Assembly: GCA_943371025.1 (NCBI GenBank) | Contig: CALRTC020000018.1 | Coordinates: 60,754 to 124,753, forward strand | DNA length: 64,000 bases | Source of the DNA: Niveispirillum sp943371025 | Lineage (GTDB): Bacteria > Pseudomonadota > Alphaproteobacteria > Azospirillales > Azospirillaceae | Direction of reading: 5' to 3' | Shown: positions 23,855 through 33,326 of the stretch, in pieces | Layout of the letters: the number at the start of each line of letters is the position of its first letter | How positions within the stretch are numbered: position 1 is the first letter of the stretch | The notes under the pieces: generated by a model | The model's input: the letters and a program-made list of their open reading frames with translations, nothing else | The model's database searches: none | What the model was told of the DNA's origin: nothing | Translations under genes and position numbers: made by a program

Positions 23855-24895
23855 ATGACCCTTCGTCGTCTTGGCCGTACCGATCTCCAGGTTCCCGCCC
23901 TCTGCCTGGGCACCATGACCTGGGGCCGGCAGAACACGCCGGAAGAAGGCTTTGCCCAGATGGACATGGCGCTGGACCATGGCCTGTTCTTCTGGGACAC
24001 GGCGGAGATGTATTCGGCCCCGCCCATCGCCGCCACGCATGGCCGGACGGAGGAGATCATCGGCGAATGGTTCGCCCGTACCGGCCGCCGCAACGAGGTG
24101 CTGCTGGCCAGCAAGGTCATCGGCAATGGCGATGGCATTGATTATATCCGCGGCGGCAAGGCCCGTGCCGACCGCCGCAACATCGAACAGGCGGTGGAAG
24201 ACAGCCTGCGCCGCCTGCGCACCGACCATATCGACCTGTACCAGTTGCACTGGCCCGACCGGAAATCCGACCGGTTCGGCCGGCAGGTGCCCTATCCGGT
24301 GGCGGAGCTGGACGAGGTGCCGATCGAGGAGACGCTTTCCGTTTTCGCCGACCTGATCCAGGCCGGCAAGGTGCGCCATGTCGGCGTGTCGAATGAGACG
24401 CCCTGGGGCACCATGCGCTATGTGATGGCCGCTGAACGGCTGGGCCTGCCCCGCATCGCCAGCATCCAGAACCCCTATAATCTGCTGAACCGCAGTTTCG
24501 AGATGGGGCTGTCGGAAGTGGCCGTGCGGGAGGATGTGTCGATGCTGGCCTATTCGCCGCTGGCGGCCGGCACGCTGGCCGGCAAATATCTGGACGGGGC
24601 CATCCCGGCCGGCTCCCGCCGCGCCATCGACCATCGCAAGTCGCGCTATGACCAGCCGCGCGGCGATGCGGCCACGCGGGAATATCTGGCGATTGCCCAG
24701 GCCCATGGGCTGGACCCGTCCGCCATGGCCATCGCCTTTGTCGCCACGCGTCCCTTTGTGACCAGCACCATCATCGGTGCCACCAGCCTGGACCATCTGC
24801 GGGTTGCCATCGCGGCGGGATCGCTGACCCTGTCGGCCGAGGTGCTGGCGGCGCTGGATGCCGTCCATGCCGGCAATCCCAACCCCTGCCTCTGA
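23855..24895 (+). CDS. Aldo/keto reductase, Tas-like
   Basis: NADPH-dependent oxidoreductase with a TIM barrel, 346 residues, the same length as E. coli Tas. The catalytic tetrad fits D48 and Y53 (WDTAEMYS), the lysine in LLASKVIG and the histidine in YQLHWPD. The cofactor-binding C-terminal segment is FVTSTIIGATSLDHL. The first residues MTLRRLGRTDLQVPALCLGT are typical of the AKR family that includes Tas and potassium-channel beta subunits. The physiological substrate is not known. It starts 79 bases after polA and is followed by thpR after 16 bases. Confidence 0.92.
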   Translation: MTLRRLGRTDLQVPALCLGTMTWGRQNTPEEGFAQMDMALDHGLFFWDTAEMYSAPPIAATHGRTEEIIGEWFARTGRRNEVLLASKVIGNGDGIDYIRGGKARADRRNIEQAVEDSLRRLRTDHIDLYQLHWPDRKSDRFGRQVPYPVAELDEVPIEETLSVFADLIQAGKVRHVGVSNETPWGTMRYVMAAERLGLPRIASIQNPYNLLNRSFEMGLSEVAVREDVSMLAYSPLAAGTLAGKYLDGAIPAGSRRAIDHRKSRYDQPRGDAATREYLAIAQAHGLDPSAMAIAFVATRPFVTSTIIGATSLDHLRVAIAAGSLTLSAEVLAALDAVHAGNPNPCL

Positions 24896-24911
24896 CGACC
24901 GGGGGGCCGCC

Positions 24912-25463
24912 ATGCTGCGCCTGTTCATCGGCCTGCCCATGCCGGAGACAGTGACGGAGAGGCTGTCCAGCCTGGCGGCGGGCCTGCCCGGGGCCCGCTG
25001 GGTGGCGCCGGAAAATTACCACCTGACCCTTCGCTTTCTGGGAGAGGTGGATGAAGGCACGGCCCACGATATTGACGAGGCGCTGAACCTTGTCACCGGG
25101 CCGTCCTTCCCCCTGGGCCTGTCGGGTCTGGGCAGTTTCGGCAAGGGGCACAAGCAGCATGCGCTGTGGGCGGGGGTGGCTGCGTGCGACCCGCTGCACC
25201 ATCTGCGCGACCGGGTGGAATCGGCCCTGGTGCGGGCGGGTTTGCCGCCGGAGGAGCGGAAATTCAGCCCGCATGTGACGCTTGCCTATCTGCAGGAGAC
25301 GCCGGCGGCCAAGCTGGCAACCTATATGGGGGCCAATGGCCTGTTCCAGGCCGGCCCCTTCATGGTCGATCGCTATTGCCTGTATGAAAGCGTGCTGGGC
25401 CGGTCCGGCCCGACCTACCACATCCTCCAGGATTATCCCCTGGGCGGGTGGCAGCCGGGCTGA
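24912..25463 (+). CDS. thpR: RNA 2',3'-cyclic phosphodiesterase ThpR
   Basis: 2H-phosphoesterase of 183 residues that opens 2',3'-cyclic phosphates on RNA ends; the family was named LigT for a weak 2'-5' ligase activity. The two catalytic HXTX motifs are present, HLTL (37-40) and HVTL (121-124). The N-terminal MLRLFIGLPMPE is standard. The ATG at 24912 follows the aldo/keto reductase gene by 16 bases. The frame is open from 24858, inside the previous gene, but the family starts here. Confidence 0.93.
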   Translation: MLRLFIGLPMPETVTERLSSLAAGLPGARWVAPENYHLTLRFLGEVDEGTAHDIDEALNLVTGPSFPLGLSGLGSFGKGHKQHALWAGVAACDPLHHLRDRVESALVRAGLPPEERKFSPHVTLAYLQETPAAKLATYMGANGLFQAGPFMVDRYCLYESVLGRSGPTYHILQDYPLGGWQPG

Positions 25464-25469
25464 AACGGA

Positions 25470-26930
25470 TCACGCCGCGTCGCGCAACTCCTTGATGAAG
25501 CCATCCAGGCGCTTGTTCATGTCGGCGGACATGCGCTCCGTCTCCTCCGCCGTGGCGTGGGTTTTGCCGACCGCGGCGGCGATTTCCGTCGCGACATCGG
25601 CCATCTGGCCGACGACATGGCCCAGCGAGGCTGTACGGTTGGACACGGTCTGGATGGAGCGGCTGATTTCCAACACTGTCGCTTCCTGCTGCTGTACCGC
25701 GTCGGAGATTTCACCGGCACCGCTGTCCAGTGCCGTCACGGCGTCGGCCACGCCGGCGATGGCGTCCACGGCGGCGCGGGTGGCGGCCTGGATTTCCGCC
25801 ACCTGACGGCTGATATCCTCCGTGGCGCGGCCCGTCTGGGTGGCCAGGCTCTTCACCTCAGACGCCACCACGGCGAAGCCCTTGCCAGCTTCACCGGCGC
25901 GCGCCGCCTCGATCGTGGCGTTCAGCGCCAGCAGATTTGTCTGGCTGGCGATATCGGCGATCAGTTGCACGACATTGCCGATGCGCGTCGCCGTCTCCGA
26001 CAGTTCGGCCACGCGTTCGCGCACCTTGTCCACCTCCACGGCCGTGCCGCGGGCCTGACTGGCGGCCCCGCTGGCCGTGCGCGCCACCTCGGCGATGCTG
26101 GCGGCCATTTCTTCCACCGCGGCGGCCACGCTGGCGGCATGGCCCGTCGCCTCCTCTGCTTCGGCGCGGGCGCTGCGGGTCACTTCGCCCGTGCTGGCGA
26201 CGGCCGTGCCCAGATGGTCCGCTTCCTGCCGCAGGCCGCGCACGGCACCGTCCAGGCGCAGGGTCAGGCTTTCCACATCGACCACGAACCGGTCCGCCAG
26301 CCCCTTGCGCAGGGCCATACGTTCCTCGCGCTGCCTGGCGGCGGCGTTCAACTGCTCATCCTTCAGGCGCGCGGCCTCCGCGGCCGCCGATTCGGCCTTG
26401 CTGCGGGCCTGTTCGCTGTAATGGAAGGCATGTTCCAGGTTCCAGGACAGCCACAGCAGCACCGCCGTCTCCGCAACCACCACCAGGGCATGCACGATGA
26501 CACGCAGCAGGCTGCCCTGACCGTCGGGGAAAACCAGGGCGGGCAGCAGGAAGCTGAGCGTCAGGTGATGGACGGCCGTGACGCCGGCGCCCACCAGGAT
26601 GACCCGCCAGTTGCAGAAGGCGGTCAGCATGGCCAGCACGGCGAAATAAAGGAAATGCGCGTCGATCTGCCAGGGGCCGGCCGCCGCGGCGACCAGCACG
26701 GACACCTGGGCGACAGACAGGACCGCCATCAGATATTCGATACCCGGCCGCTGCATGTTCACGAACCGGGCACCCGTGCCGACGGCCGCGATCAACAGGG
26801 CCGACAGCAAGGGCGACACCCAGCCGATCCGGTCCAGGATGGTGGAGACCAGCGTCAGCGGCACACAGGCCCACAGGAAGGCCGTGAAAAGGTTGAGCGC
26901 TACGGCCCGGATGCGATCGATGGGTGACAT
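25470..26930 (-). CDS. Methyl-accepting chemotaxis protein with polytopic membrane sensor
   Basis: Chemoreceptor of 486 residues from the ATG at 26930 (MSPIDRIRAV). The N-terminal about 180 residues hold around five or six hydrophobic segments instead of the usual two helices flanking a periplasmic domain, so the sensor is membrane-embedded. A charged coiled coil (about 190-235) and the methyl-accepting signalling domain (about 235-486) follow. The CheA/CheW-contact hairpin tip is intact: ASQTNLLALNATIEAARAGE, then GKGFAVVASEVKSLA. No HAMP domain is evident. It stands alone, without che genes. Confidence 0.93.
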   Translation of the reverse strand: MSPIDRIRAVALNLFTAFLWACVPLTLVSTILDRIGWVSPLLSALLIAAVGTGARFVNMQRPGIEYLMAVLSVAQVSVLVAAAAGPWQIDAHFLYFAVLAMLTAFCNWRVILVGAGVTAVHHLTLSFLLPALVFPDGQGSLLRVIVHALVVVAETAVLLWLSWNLEHAFHYSEQARSKAESAAAEAARLKDEQLNAAARQREERMALRKGLADRFVVDVESLTLRLDGAVRGLRQEADHLGTAVASTGEVTRSARAEAEEATGHAASVAAAVEEMAASIAEVARTASGAASQARGTAVEVDKVRERVAELSETATRIGNVVQLIADIASQTNLLALNATIEAARAGEAGKGFAVVASEVKSLATQTGRATEDISRQVAEIQAATRAAVDAIAGVADAVTALDSGAGEISDAVQQQEATVLEISRSIQTVSNRTASLGHVVGQMADVATEIAAAVGKTHATAEETERMSADMNKRLDGFIKELRDAA

Positions 26931-26968
26931 CGGCGGAATTCCAATATGATGAACGGGAAAGCTTGTCG

Positions 26969-27280
26969 TCAGGTGCCGCAACCGACCAGTGACCCGGCCA
27001 GCAGAAGCGCCGGCGCCCGTGCCAGCCGTCCGGCACTTTCCGGATCAGGCACCGTCACCAGCCAGAAGGAAGGCCCCAGGCCTGTCAGGCTGCCACTGTC
27101 GCGCAAGGCCACGCCTGCATCGGACAGCAACGCCAGCTGACTGGATTCATCCATCCACGGTGGCAGCAGGACCGCGAAGGTCTTGCCCTGTTCAGGTACG
27201 GCCGACGCCGCAACCAGAAGCGGTGCAAGCAAGGTCGCGACCGCAAGACAGAAGATGGTGAAGTTGGACCGGGTTTGCAT
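26969..27280 (-). CDS. Small secreted hypothetical protein
   Basis: Protein of 103 residues from the ATG at 27280 (MQTRSNFTIF). It has a clear signal peptide (FCLAVATLLAPLLVAASA) with likely cleavage before VPEQG. The mature part of about 75 residues contains FAVLLPPWMDESSQLALLS and a glycine/serine-rich middle, with a terminal hydrophobic stretch APALLLAGSLVGCG. I do not recognise a family. It is 38 bases upstream of the chemoreceptor on the same strand and may be co-transcribed; a link to chemosensing is only a guess. Confidence 0.6.
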   Translation of the reverse strand: MQTRSNFTIFCLAVATLLAPLLVAASAVPEQGKTFAVLLPPWMDESSQLALLSDAGVALRDSGSLTGLGPSFWLVTVPDPESAGRLARAPALLLAGSLVGCGT

Positions 27281-27570
27281 GCTTGCGAGAAATGGAAATG
27301 GCAGGATACGAGCTTGTCTCACCGTTCACTATGAACCAAACCCCTTGAAAATGCGTGAATGCTGATATGACCCTGCGGATAGTTTTGGTGGAATTTGGCT
27401 AATGGGATTAACGATTTGCCTCCCGAAGCGGCGTTCGACTTTCCAGCCCTTTCCAATCGGGTTACCTGTTTATGATACATGCCTATGTGGGCAACCTGCG
27501 CCGCCCGCAGGCCACCCCTTTGCGGGAAGCCCTTTGACACAGGCACGGCCTTGCGCCATTTAACCGCATC

Positions 27571-28773
27571 ATGGGCATCGAAAATCACAGCAGCAGCTTC
27601 GCACCGGCGGCCCCGCGCGCCGACGGTCGCATCAACCTTGTCGGCCTTTCCCGCGAAGAGCTGGAAAGCACGCTGACCGACGCCGGATTCGAGAAGTTCC
27701 GGGCGCGTCAGGTCTGGCACTGGATCTATCATCGCGGCGTCACCGACTTCGCCCTGATGTCGACCCTGGCCAAGCCCGCGCGGGAGAAGCTGGCCGAACG
27801 GTTCATCGTGGACCGGCCCACGCCCATCAAGGACCTGAAATCCGTTGACGGCACGCGCAAATGGCTGTGCCGCATGCATGACGGGCAGGAGGTGGAGGCC
27901 GTCCACATCCCGGAGGAAGATCGCGGCACGCTCTGCGTCTCTTCCCAGGTGGGCTGCACCCTGACCTGCCGCTTCTGCCACACGGGTACGCAGCGTCTGG
28001 TGCGCAACCTGACGGCGGACGAGATTGTGGGACAGGTCATGCTGGCCCGCGACCATCTGGAAGAATGGCCCAGCCCGCCGGACGGCCGCATGCTGTCCAA
28101 CATCGTCATGATGGGCATGGGCGAACCGCTCTATAATTACGACCATGTCGCCAAGGCGTTGAAGATCATCATGGATGGGGAGGGTATCTCCATCTCCAAG
28201 CGGCGCATCACGCTCTCGACCAGCGGTGTGGTGCCCATGATGAAGCGCGCGGGCGAGGAACTGGGCGTCAATCTGGCGGTCAGCCTGCATGCCGTGAACG
28301 ACGAGCTGCGCGACCGCATCGTGCCCATCAACCGCAAATATCCCATCAAGGAATTGATGGATGCGGTGCGCACCTATCCGGGCCTGAACAATGCCCGGCG
28401 CTGCACCTGGGAATATGTCATGCTGAAGGGTGTGAATGACAGCATGGCCGATGCGCGCGAGTTGGTGCGCCTGATCCGCGGCATTCCGTCCAAGATCAAC
28501 CTGATTCCCTTCAATCCCTGGCCCGGTTCGCCGTTTGAGCGCAGCGATTGGGAGCAGATCGAGAAGTTCAGCGATTATGTGAACGAGGCCGGCTATGCCA
28601 GCCCCATCCGCCGCCCGCGCGGGGATGACATTCTGGCCGCCTGTGGTCAGTTGAAAAGCGAAAGCCAGCGGCCGACCGCGTCGCAGAAGGCAGCACAGCT
28701 GGAACAGCACAAGATCCTGGCCGCCGAATACGCGGCCCAGATCGCCGAAAAGGAAGCGGCCCTGGCGCTGTAA
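27571..28773 (+). CDS. rlmN: 23S rRNA (adenine-2503-C2)-methyltransferase RlmN
   Basis: Radical-SAM enzyme that methylates C2 of A2503 in 23S rRNA and of A37 in some tRNAs. It has 400 residues. The [4Fe-4S]-binding motif is C129-x3-C133-x2-C136 (CTLTCRFC). The methyl-carrying cysteine is C358 in the C-terminal AACGQL. Other conserved segments are VWHWIYHRGV, ISTSQVG-like SSQVGCTLTC, MMGMGEPLYNYDHV and KINLIPFNPWPGSPFE. The ATG at 27571 lies after a 290-base upstream gap. The last 30 residues, rich in A, E and K, form a C-terminal tail. Confidence 0.97.
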   Translation: MGIENHSSSFAPAAPRADGRINLVGLSREELESTLTDAGFEKFRARQVWHWIYHRGVTDFALMSTLAKPAREKLAERFIVDRPTPIKDLKSVDGTRKWLCRMHDGQEVEAVHIPEEDRGTLCVSSQVGCTLTCRFCHTGTQRLVRNLTADEIVGQVMLARDHLEEWPSPPDGRMLSNIVMMGMGEPLYNYDHVAKALKIIMDGEGISISKRRITLSTSGVVPMMKRAGEELGVNLAVSLHAVNDELRDRIVPINRKYPIKELMDAVRTYPGLNNARRCTWEYVMLKGVNDSMADARELVRLIRGIPSKINLIPFNPWPGSPFERSDWEQIEKFSDYVNEAGYASPIRRPRGDDILAACGQLKSESQRPTASQKAAQLEQHKILAAEYAAQIAEKEAALAL

Positions 28774-28840
28774 CGGCCATGGCGCGCTTCGACCGGTACA
28801 TCATGCCATCGGCATGAAATCCGGGCCGATGGTGCTGGTC

Positions 28841-28878
28841 CTTACCCTTCCGAACGCGCCTGCGTTTGGGAGGGTGAG
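28841..28878. repeat. Hairpin in the rlmN / RND pump gap
   Basis: CTTACCCTTCCGAACGC (28841-28857) pairs imperfectly with GCGTTTGGGAGGGTGAG (28862-28878). It may end transcription of both convergent genes. Just downstream, CAGGCCGGCGACCGCCG (28904-28920) matches the segment at 35158-35174 inside the repeat cluster at 35.1-35.2 kb, so this gap seems to carry a degenerate REP-like block. Confidence 0.5.
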
Positions 28879-28975
28879 GGCTCTCCCGCTCCAAACCATC
28901 CCCCAGGCCGGCGACCGCCGACCCGCGCATGAGGAAGATGCCTCAACCGCCGGTCCATGTTACCGGCCGTTGGCT

Positions 28976-31900
28976 TCATTCCGCGGGCACCTGCGGCGGG
29001 GCGTTGTGCAGGCGTTCTTCCTGCTCGATCTTGCGGCGGATAATGCCGATGGGCTGTACCCCGCGGGCGAACATGGAATAAAGCACGGGCGTGATGAACA
29101 GGGACAGCAGCGTCCCCACCGTCACGCCGCCGACGATCACCCAGCCGATGGCCATGCGGCTTTCGGCACCCGCACCATGGGCCAGGGCCAGCGGCATGGC
29201 GCCGAAGACGGTGGCGATGGAGGTCATCAGGATGGGACGCAGGCGCAGCCGCGCCGCCTCTACCACGGCGGATAGCAGCTCGTGCCCTTCCTCGCGCAGC
29301 TGGTTGGCAAACTCCACGATCATGATGGCGTTCTTGGCGATCAGGCCGATCAGCATGATCAGGCCGATCTGGGTATAGGTGTTCAGCGACATGCCCGTCA
29401 GCTGGATGGCCAGCACGCCGCCCAGACCGGCCGGCAGAACCGATCCCAGGATCATGGCCGGCAGGCGGAAATTCTCAAACTGTGCCGCCAGCACCAGGAA
29501 GGCCACCAGCATGGCCATGCCGAAGGCGAACCAGATGGCGCTGCTGGCTTCCTGCTGCAACCGGGCGGCCCCTTCGAAATTCAACCGCGCTTCGGCGGGC
29601 AGCACTTCTGCCGCCGCCCGCTGCACTTCCTTCATGGCGTCGCCCATCACCGCGCCGTCGGTCAGGTTGGCGGTAATGGTGATGGAGCGCAGGCGGTTAT
29701 ACCGGTTCAGCTCCGTCGGGCCGGCCACGTCGCGCACCTTGATCAGGTTCGCCAGCGGCACCAGCTGACCTGTACCGGCGGCCGAGGTGCCGCGCACGAA
29801 GATGTTGGACAGGTCGCGCGGATTGCCGCGGTCGGCCGCATCGGCGCGCAGCACCACGTCATATTCCTCGCCCCGGTCCAGATAGCGGGTGACCTGCTTT
29901 TCACCCAGCATGGTTTCCAGCGTGCTGCCGATGACGGTGACGGGCACGCCCAGGTCAGCAGCGCGGTTGCGATCAACCGTCACGTAAAGCTGCGGCTTGG
30001 TCTCGTCATAATCGGCGGAGAAGCCGGTCAGGCCGGGATATTGCTGCAGGCGGGCGATCATGGCGTCGCGCCATTCGGCCAGTTCTTCGAATGTGTTGCC
30101 ACCGATGACGAATTGCAGCTGATTGGCCGACGCGCTGCCACCCAGGCCCGAGGGCAGGATGGGCACGATGCGCGAACCGGGCATGGCGGCGAATTTGGGT
30201 CGCAGTTCGTTCACCAGATCGGGGACGGACCGCTTTACGACGCGGTCTGACCAGGCGGGCGGGCGGATGACGACCATGGCCCGGTTGACACCGGAATTGC
30301 CGCCCCAGCCGGGATTGACGATGGTCAGGATGCTGTCCAGCTCGCCCGATTTGACATAGGGCTGCAACAGTGCCTCGACCTGGTTCACCTCGCGCATGGT
30401 GTAATCCATGCTGGCCCCTTCCGGGGCGGAGATGGAGATGCGGGCGACGCCGCGATCTTCCACCGGCGCCAGTTCGCTGGGCAGGCCCAACGCGATCAGC
30501 ACCGTCAGGCCCAGGCCCGCGGCCATCAGGGTCAGCACCAGGGTGCGGGCGTCCAGCGCCTGTTTCAATGTCCTGATATAGAAGTTCGTCACGGCATCCA
30601 GGGCGGCCTCGCTGTAGCGGAACAGACCGCGCGCCTGTTCATGCCCGCGCAGCAGCTTGGACGACAGCATGGGCGACAGGGTCAGCGCCACGATGCAGGA
30701 GAAGCCGATGGCCGCCATCAGCGCCATGGCGAATTCCCGGAACAGGCGGCCCTGGTCGCCGGGCAGCATCGACAGGGGCGCAATCACGGCGATCAGCACA
30801 GCCGTGGTGGCGATGACGGCAAAGCCGATCTGCCGCGCCCCGCGATAGGCGGCCAGCAGCGGCGGCTCCCCCTCCTCGATCCGGCGGGAGATGTTCTCCA
30901 CCACGATGATGGCATCGTCCACCACCAGACCCACGGCCAGCACGAAGGCCAGCAGCGTCAGCACATTGATGGAAAAGCCCAGCGCCGCCATGACGCCGAA
31001 GGCCGCCACCAGCGACACGGGAATGGCGATGACGGGGATCAGCGTGGCGCGGAAGGTGCGCAGGAACACCCAGACCACCAGTACCACCAGCCCGATGGCC
31101 ACCGCGATGGCGTGGAACACCTCATAGATCGACTGGCCGACGAAGGTGGCGTCATCCTGGCGGACTTCCAGCTTCATGCCCGGCGACAGGGTGCGGCGGA
31201 ATTCCTCCATCAGCTTGCGCACGCCGTTGGACACTTCCATCGTGTTGGCCGTGGATTGGCGGATGACACCCAGGCCGATGGCGCTGCCGCCATTGCTGCG
31301 GAAATCGCCACGATCATCGCGGGCGGCGACCTCCACCTTGGCCACCTCGCCCAGACGGATCCAGTTCTGCCCATCCTGACGGATCAGGATGGCCGCGAAC
31401 TGATCGGGACGGTTCAGGCGGGTGTCGGTGCGCACGGTGAATTCGCGCTGGCTGCTTTCGATGCGGCCAGCGGGCAGTTCGGTATTCTCCCGCCGGATGG
31501 CGGCTTCCACGTCCTGAACCGTGACATGGCGCGCGGCCATGGCGTTGCGGTCCAGCCAGACGCGCATGGCGAAGTCACGGCGGCCACCCACGCGCACCGA
31601 TGCCACACCCGGCACCGTGCCCAGCGCGTCCAGGAAATAGCGGCGGGCGAAGTCGGTCAGTTCCAGCTGGTTCATGCGATCGGAAGACAGCGTCATCCAG
31701 AAGATGGGGTTGCTGTCGGCGTCGACCTTGCTGATTTCCGGCAGGTCCGCCTCTTCGGGCAGGGCGTCGGTGATACGGCCCACGCGGTCGCGCACATCGT
31801 TGCTGGCGGCATCGATATCCCGGTCGATCTCGAACTCCACCGACACGGACGAGCCGCCCTCGCGCGACCGGGAGCGGATGGTCTTCACCCCCTCGATGCC

Positions 31901-32116
31901 GTTGATGACACCCTCGATCCGCTCTGTGATCTCGTTATCCACCACTTCGGCGCTGGCGCCGGGATAGGAGGTGGAGATGGAGACGATCGGATAGTCGATC
32001 TTCGGCAATTCGCGCACGGGAAGGCGCTCATAGCCCAGGACGCCGAACACGACCAACATGGCGCTGATCACGAAGGCCAGCACAGGACGTTGGATGGAGA
32101 TGTCGGAGATGACCAT
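28976..32116 (-). CDS. RND efflux transporter, inner-membrane pump (HAE1/AcrB type)
   Basis: Proton-driven tripartite efflux pump subunit of 1046 residues, standard for AcrB/MexB/MdtB relatives. The N-terminal helix starts MVISDISIQRPVLAFVISA. A porter domain follows, then the transmembrane bundle with the proton-relay motif GLVVDDAIIVVENISRRIEEG, in which the DD pair corresponds to D407-D408 of AcrB. A second half repeats this arrangement. The C-terminus ends near residue 1046 in a cytoplasmic tail. The substrate is not predictable. It lies downstream of the adaptor gene on the same strand, with 112 bases between them. A GCGGCCG/CGGCCGC hairpin lies at 32158-32180 in this gap. No outer-membrane TolC-type gene or regulator is next to it. 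Confidence 0.93.
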   Translation of the reverse strand: MVISDISIQRPVLAFVISAMLVVFGVLGYERLPVRELPKIDYPIVSISTSYPGASAEVVDNEITERIEGVINGIEGVKTIRSRSREGGSSVSVEFEIDRDIDAASNDVRDRVGRITDALPEEADLPEISKVDADSNPIFWMTLSSDRMNQLELTDFARRYFLDALGTVPGVASVRVGGRRDFAMRVWLDRNAMAARHVTVQDVEAAIRRENTELPAGRIESSQREFTVRTDTRLNRPDQFAAILIRQDGQNWIRLGEVAKVEVAARDDRGDFRSNGGSAIGLGVIRQSTANTMEVSNGVRKLMEEFRRTLSPGMKLEVRQDDATFVGQSIYEVFHAIAVAIGLVVLVVWVFLRTFRATLIPVIAIPVSLVAAFGVMAALGFSINVLTLLAFVLAVGLVVDDAIIVVENISRRIEEGEPPLLAAYRGARQIGFAVIATTAVLIAVIAPLSMLPGDQGRLFREFAMALMAAIGFSCIVALTLSPMLSSKLLRGHEQARGLFRYSEAALDAVTNFYIRTLKQALDARTLVLTLMAAGLGLTVLIALGLPSELAPVEDRGVARISISAPEGASMDYTMREVNQVEALLQPYVKSGELDSILTIVNPGWGGNSGVNRAMVVIRPPAWSDRVVKRSVPDLVNELRPKFAAMPGSRIVPILPSGLGGSASANQLQFVIGGNTFEELAEWRDAMIARLQQYPGLTGFSADYDETKPQLYVTVDRNRAADLGVPVTVIGSTLETMLGEKQVTRYLDRGEEYDVVLRADAADRGNPRDLSNIFVRGTSAAGTGQLVPLANLIKVRDVAGPTELNRYNRLRSITITANLTDGAVMGDAMKEVQRAAAEVLPAEARLNFEGAARLQQEASSAIWFAFGMAMLVAFLVLAAQFENFRLPAMILGSVLPAGLGGVLAIQLTGMSLNTYTQIGLIMLIGLIAKNAIMIVEFANQLREEGHELLSAVVEAARLRLRPILMTSIATVFGAMPLALAHGAGAESRMAIGWVIVGGVTVGTLLSLFITPVLYSMFARGVQPIGIIRRKIEQEERLHNAPPQVPAE

Positions 32117-32157
32117 GACGGGCTTCCCACCTGGAACGCATCGATGATTTCAACAAT

Positions 32158-32180
32158 CGCGGCCGCATCCGGCGGCCGCG
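32158..32180. repeat. GC-rich palindrome between adaptor and pump genes
   Basis: CGCGGCCG (32158-32165) is the exact reverse complement of CGGCCGCG (32173-32180) with a seven-base loop, CATCCGG. The loop ATCCGG is shared with the REP-like copies at 2.7 and 55.5 kb. It could moderate adaptor versus pump expression. Confidence 0.4.
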
Positions 32181-32228
32181 CAACCGATACAGGTGCCGGC
32201 AGGCGGCCGTCGCCGCCCCGGCAGGCCT

Positions 32229-33326
32229 TTACAGGCTTGGACGCGAGGCCGATTGCGCGGCTGCGCCATCGCTCACCGTTTCCGGCTGCACCGGCACGCC
32301 GTCGCGGATCTTCTGGATACCGCGCGTCACCACCAGTTCGCCGCCCTGCAGGCCGGCCGTGATCTCCACCTGGCCTTGCGACCGGGCGCCGATGCTGACG
32401 GGACGGCGTTCGGCCTTGCCGCCAGTGACCAGGAACACGAACTGGCGGTCGCCCACGGGCACCAGCGCTTCTTCCGGCACCAGCACCACATTGGTGCGGT
32501 TGTCCAAGGTCAGGCGCACGGTCATGAACATGCCGGGCCGCAGGCGGCCGTCATGGTTGTCGATCTGGGCCAGGGCCGCCACTGTGCGGGTGATCGTGTC
32601 GATGCGGGTGTCGATGGCCGTGACCAGGCCCGTGACGGGCTGGTCGGGATAGACGGACGTGGTCGCCGCAATCTCCATTCCCTGGCGCAGATTGCGCAGG
32701 GACGCTTCCGGCACCGTGAATTCCAGCTTCACGGTGCGCGTATCATCCAGCGTCGTCACCGGGTCGGCCGGCCGCACCAGGGCGCCAGGGCTGACCTGAC
32801 GCAGGCCGGCATAGCCGGTAAAGGGCGCGCGGATGGTCAGATCCTGCAAACGCGCCTGGGCGGCGCGCATGGCCGCCTCGGCGCCCTGCAATTGCAGGGA
32901 CAGTTCATCGACGCGGGCCTGGGCCACATGCTGGCTGGACAACAGGGCACGGGCGCGGTCTAGCAACTGCGCCGTATTGCGCCGCGTCGCCTCGGCCACG
33001 GCCAGGTTGGCCCGGACCTCCGTATCGTCCAGTTCCACCAGGGTGGAGCCGGCCTGGACCAACTGGCCCTCGGTGAAATTGATGGACCGAACCAGACCCG
33101 CCGTCTTGGCGGTCACGGTCACCGCCTCGTTCGCGTGCAGGGTGCCGACGGCGTCGAACACCACAGCAATGTCGCCACGCGTTGCCGGAACCGCCACGAC
33201 ATTGATGGGGCGGATGGTGGCTTGCTGCGCCGTGTCGGCGCTGCCGCCACGACCCGTCACATACCAGACCCCGCCCCCAATGGCGACGATGGCAACGGCA
33301 GTGGCGATCTGTAGGGGCAGACGCAT
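32229..33326 (-). CDS. RND efflux periplasmic adaptor subunit (membrane fusion protein)
   Basis: Periplasmic adaptor of 365 residues that joins an RND pump to an outer-membrane channel. A membrane anchor/signal at the N-terminus (MRLPLQIATAVAIVAIGGGV) precedes the lipoyl-type half-motif in GTLHANEAVTVTAKTAGLV. A coiled-coil hairpin (AVAEATRRNTAQLLDRARALLS, about 105-160), the returning half-motif (TIRAPFTGYAGLR) and the beta-barrel domain follow. No lipobox cysteine is seen at the N-terminus, so it is probably anchored by the helix. I chose the ATG at 33326. It is the first gene of the adaptor-pump operon; the 362 bases upstream contain no gene. Confidence 0.9.
   Translation of the reverse strand: MRLPLQIATAVAIVAIGGGVWYVTGRGGSADTAQQATIRPINVVAVPATRGDIAVVFDAVGTLHANEAVTVTAKTAGLVRSINFTEGQLVQAGSTLVELDDTEVRANLAVAEATRRNTAQLLDRARALLSSQHVAQARVDELSLQLQGAEAAMRAAQARLQDLTIRAPFTGYAGLRQVSPGALVRPADPVTTLDDTRTVKLEFTVPEASLRNLRQGMEIAATTSVYPDQPVTGLVTAIDTRIDTITRTVAALAQIDNHDGRLRPGMFMTVRLTLDNRTNVVLVPEEALVPVGDRQFVFLVTGGKAERRPVSIGARSQGQVEITAGLQGGELVVTRGIQKIRDGVPVQPETVSDGAAAQSASRPSL

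Noticed and set aside
21517..24138. An 873-codon minus-strand frame across polA
   Set aside because: It spans polA and part of an aldo/keto reductase gene and shows no motif; both plus-strand genes are certain.
30641..32362. A 573-codon plus-strand frame opposite the RND pump
   Set aside because: Histidine-rich shadow frame without a start context or known domain; the pump on the other strand has all AcrB motifs.
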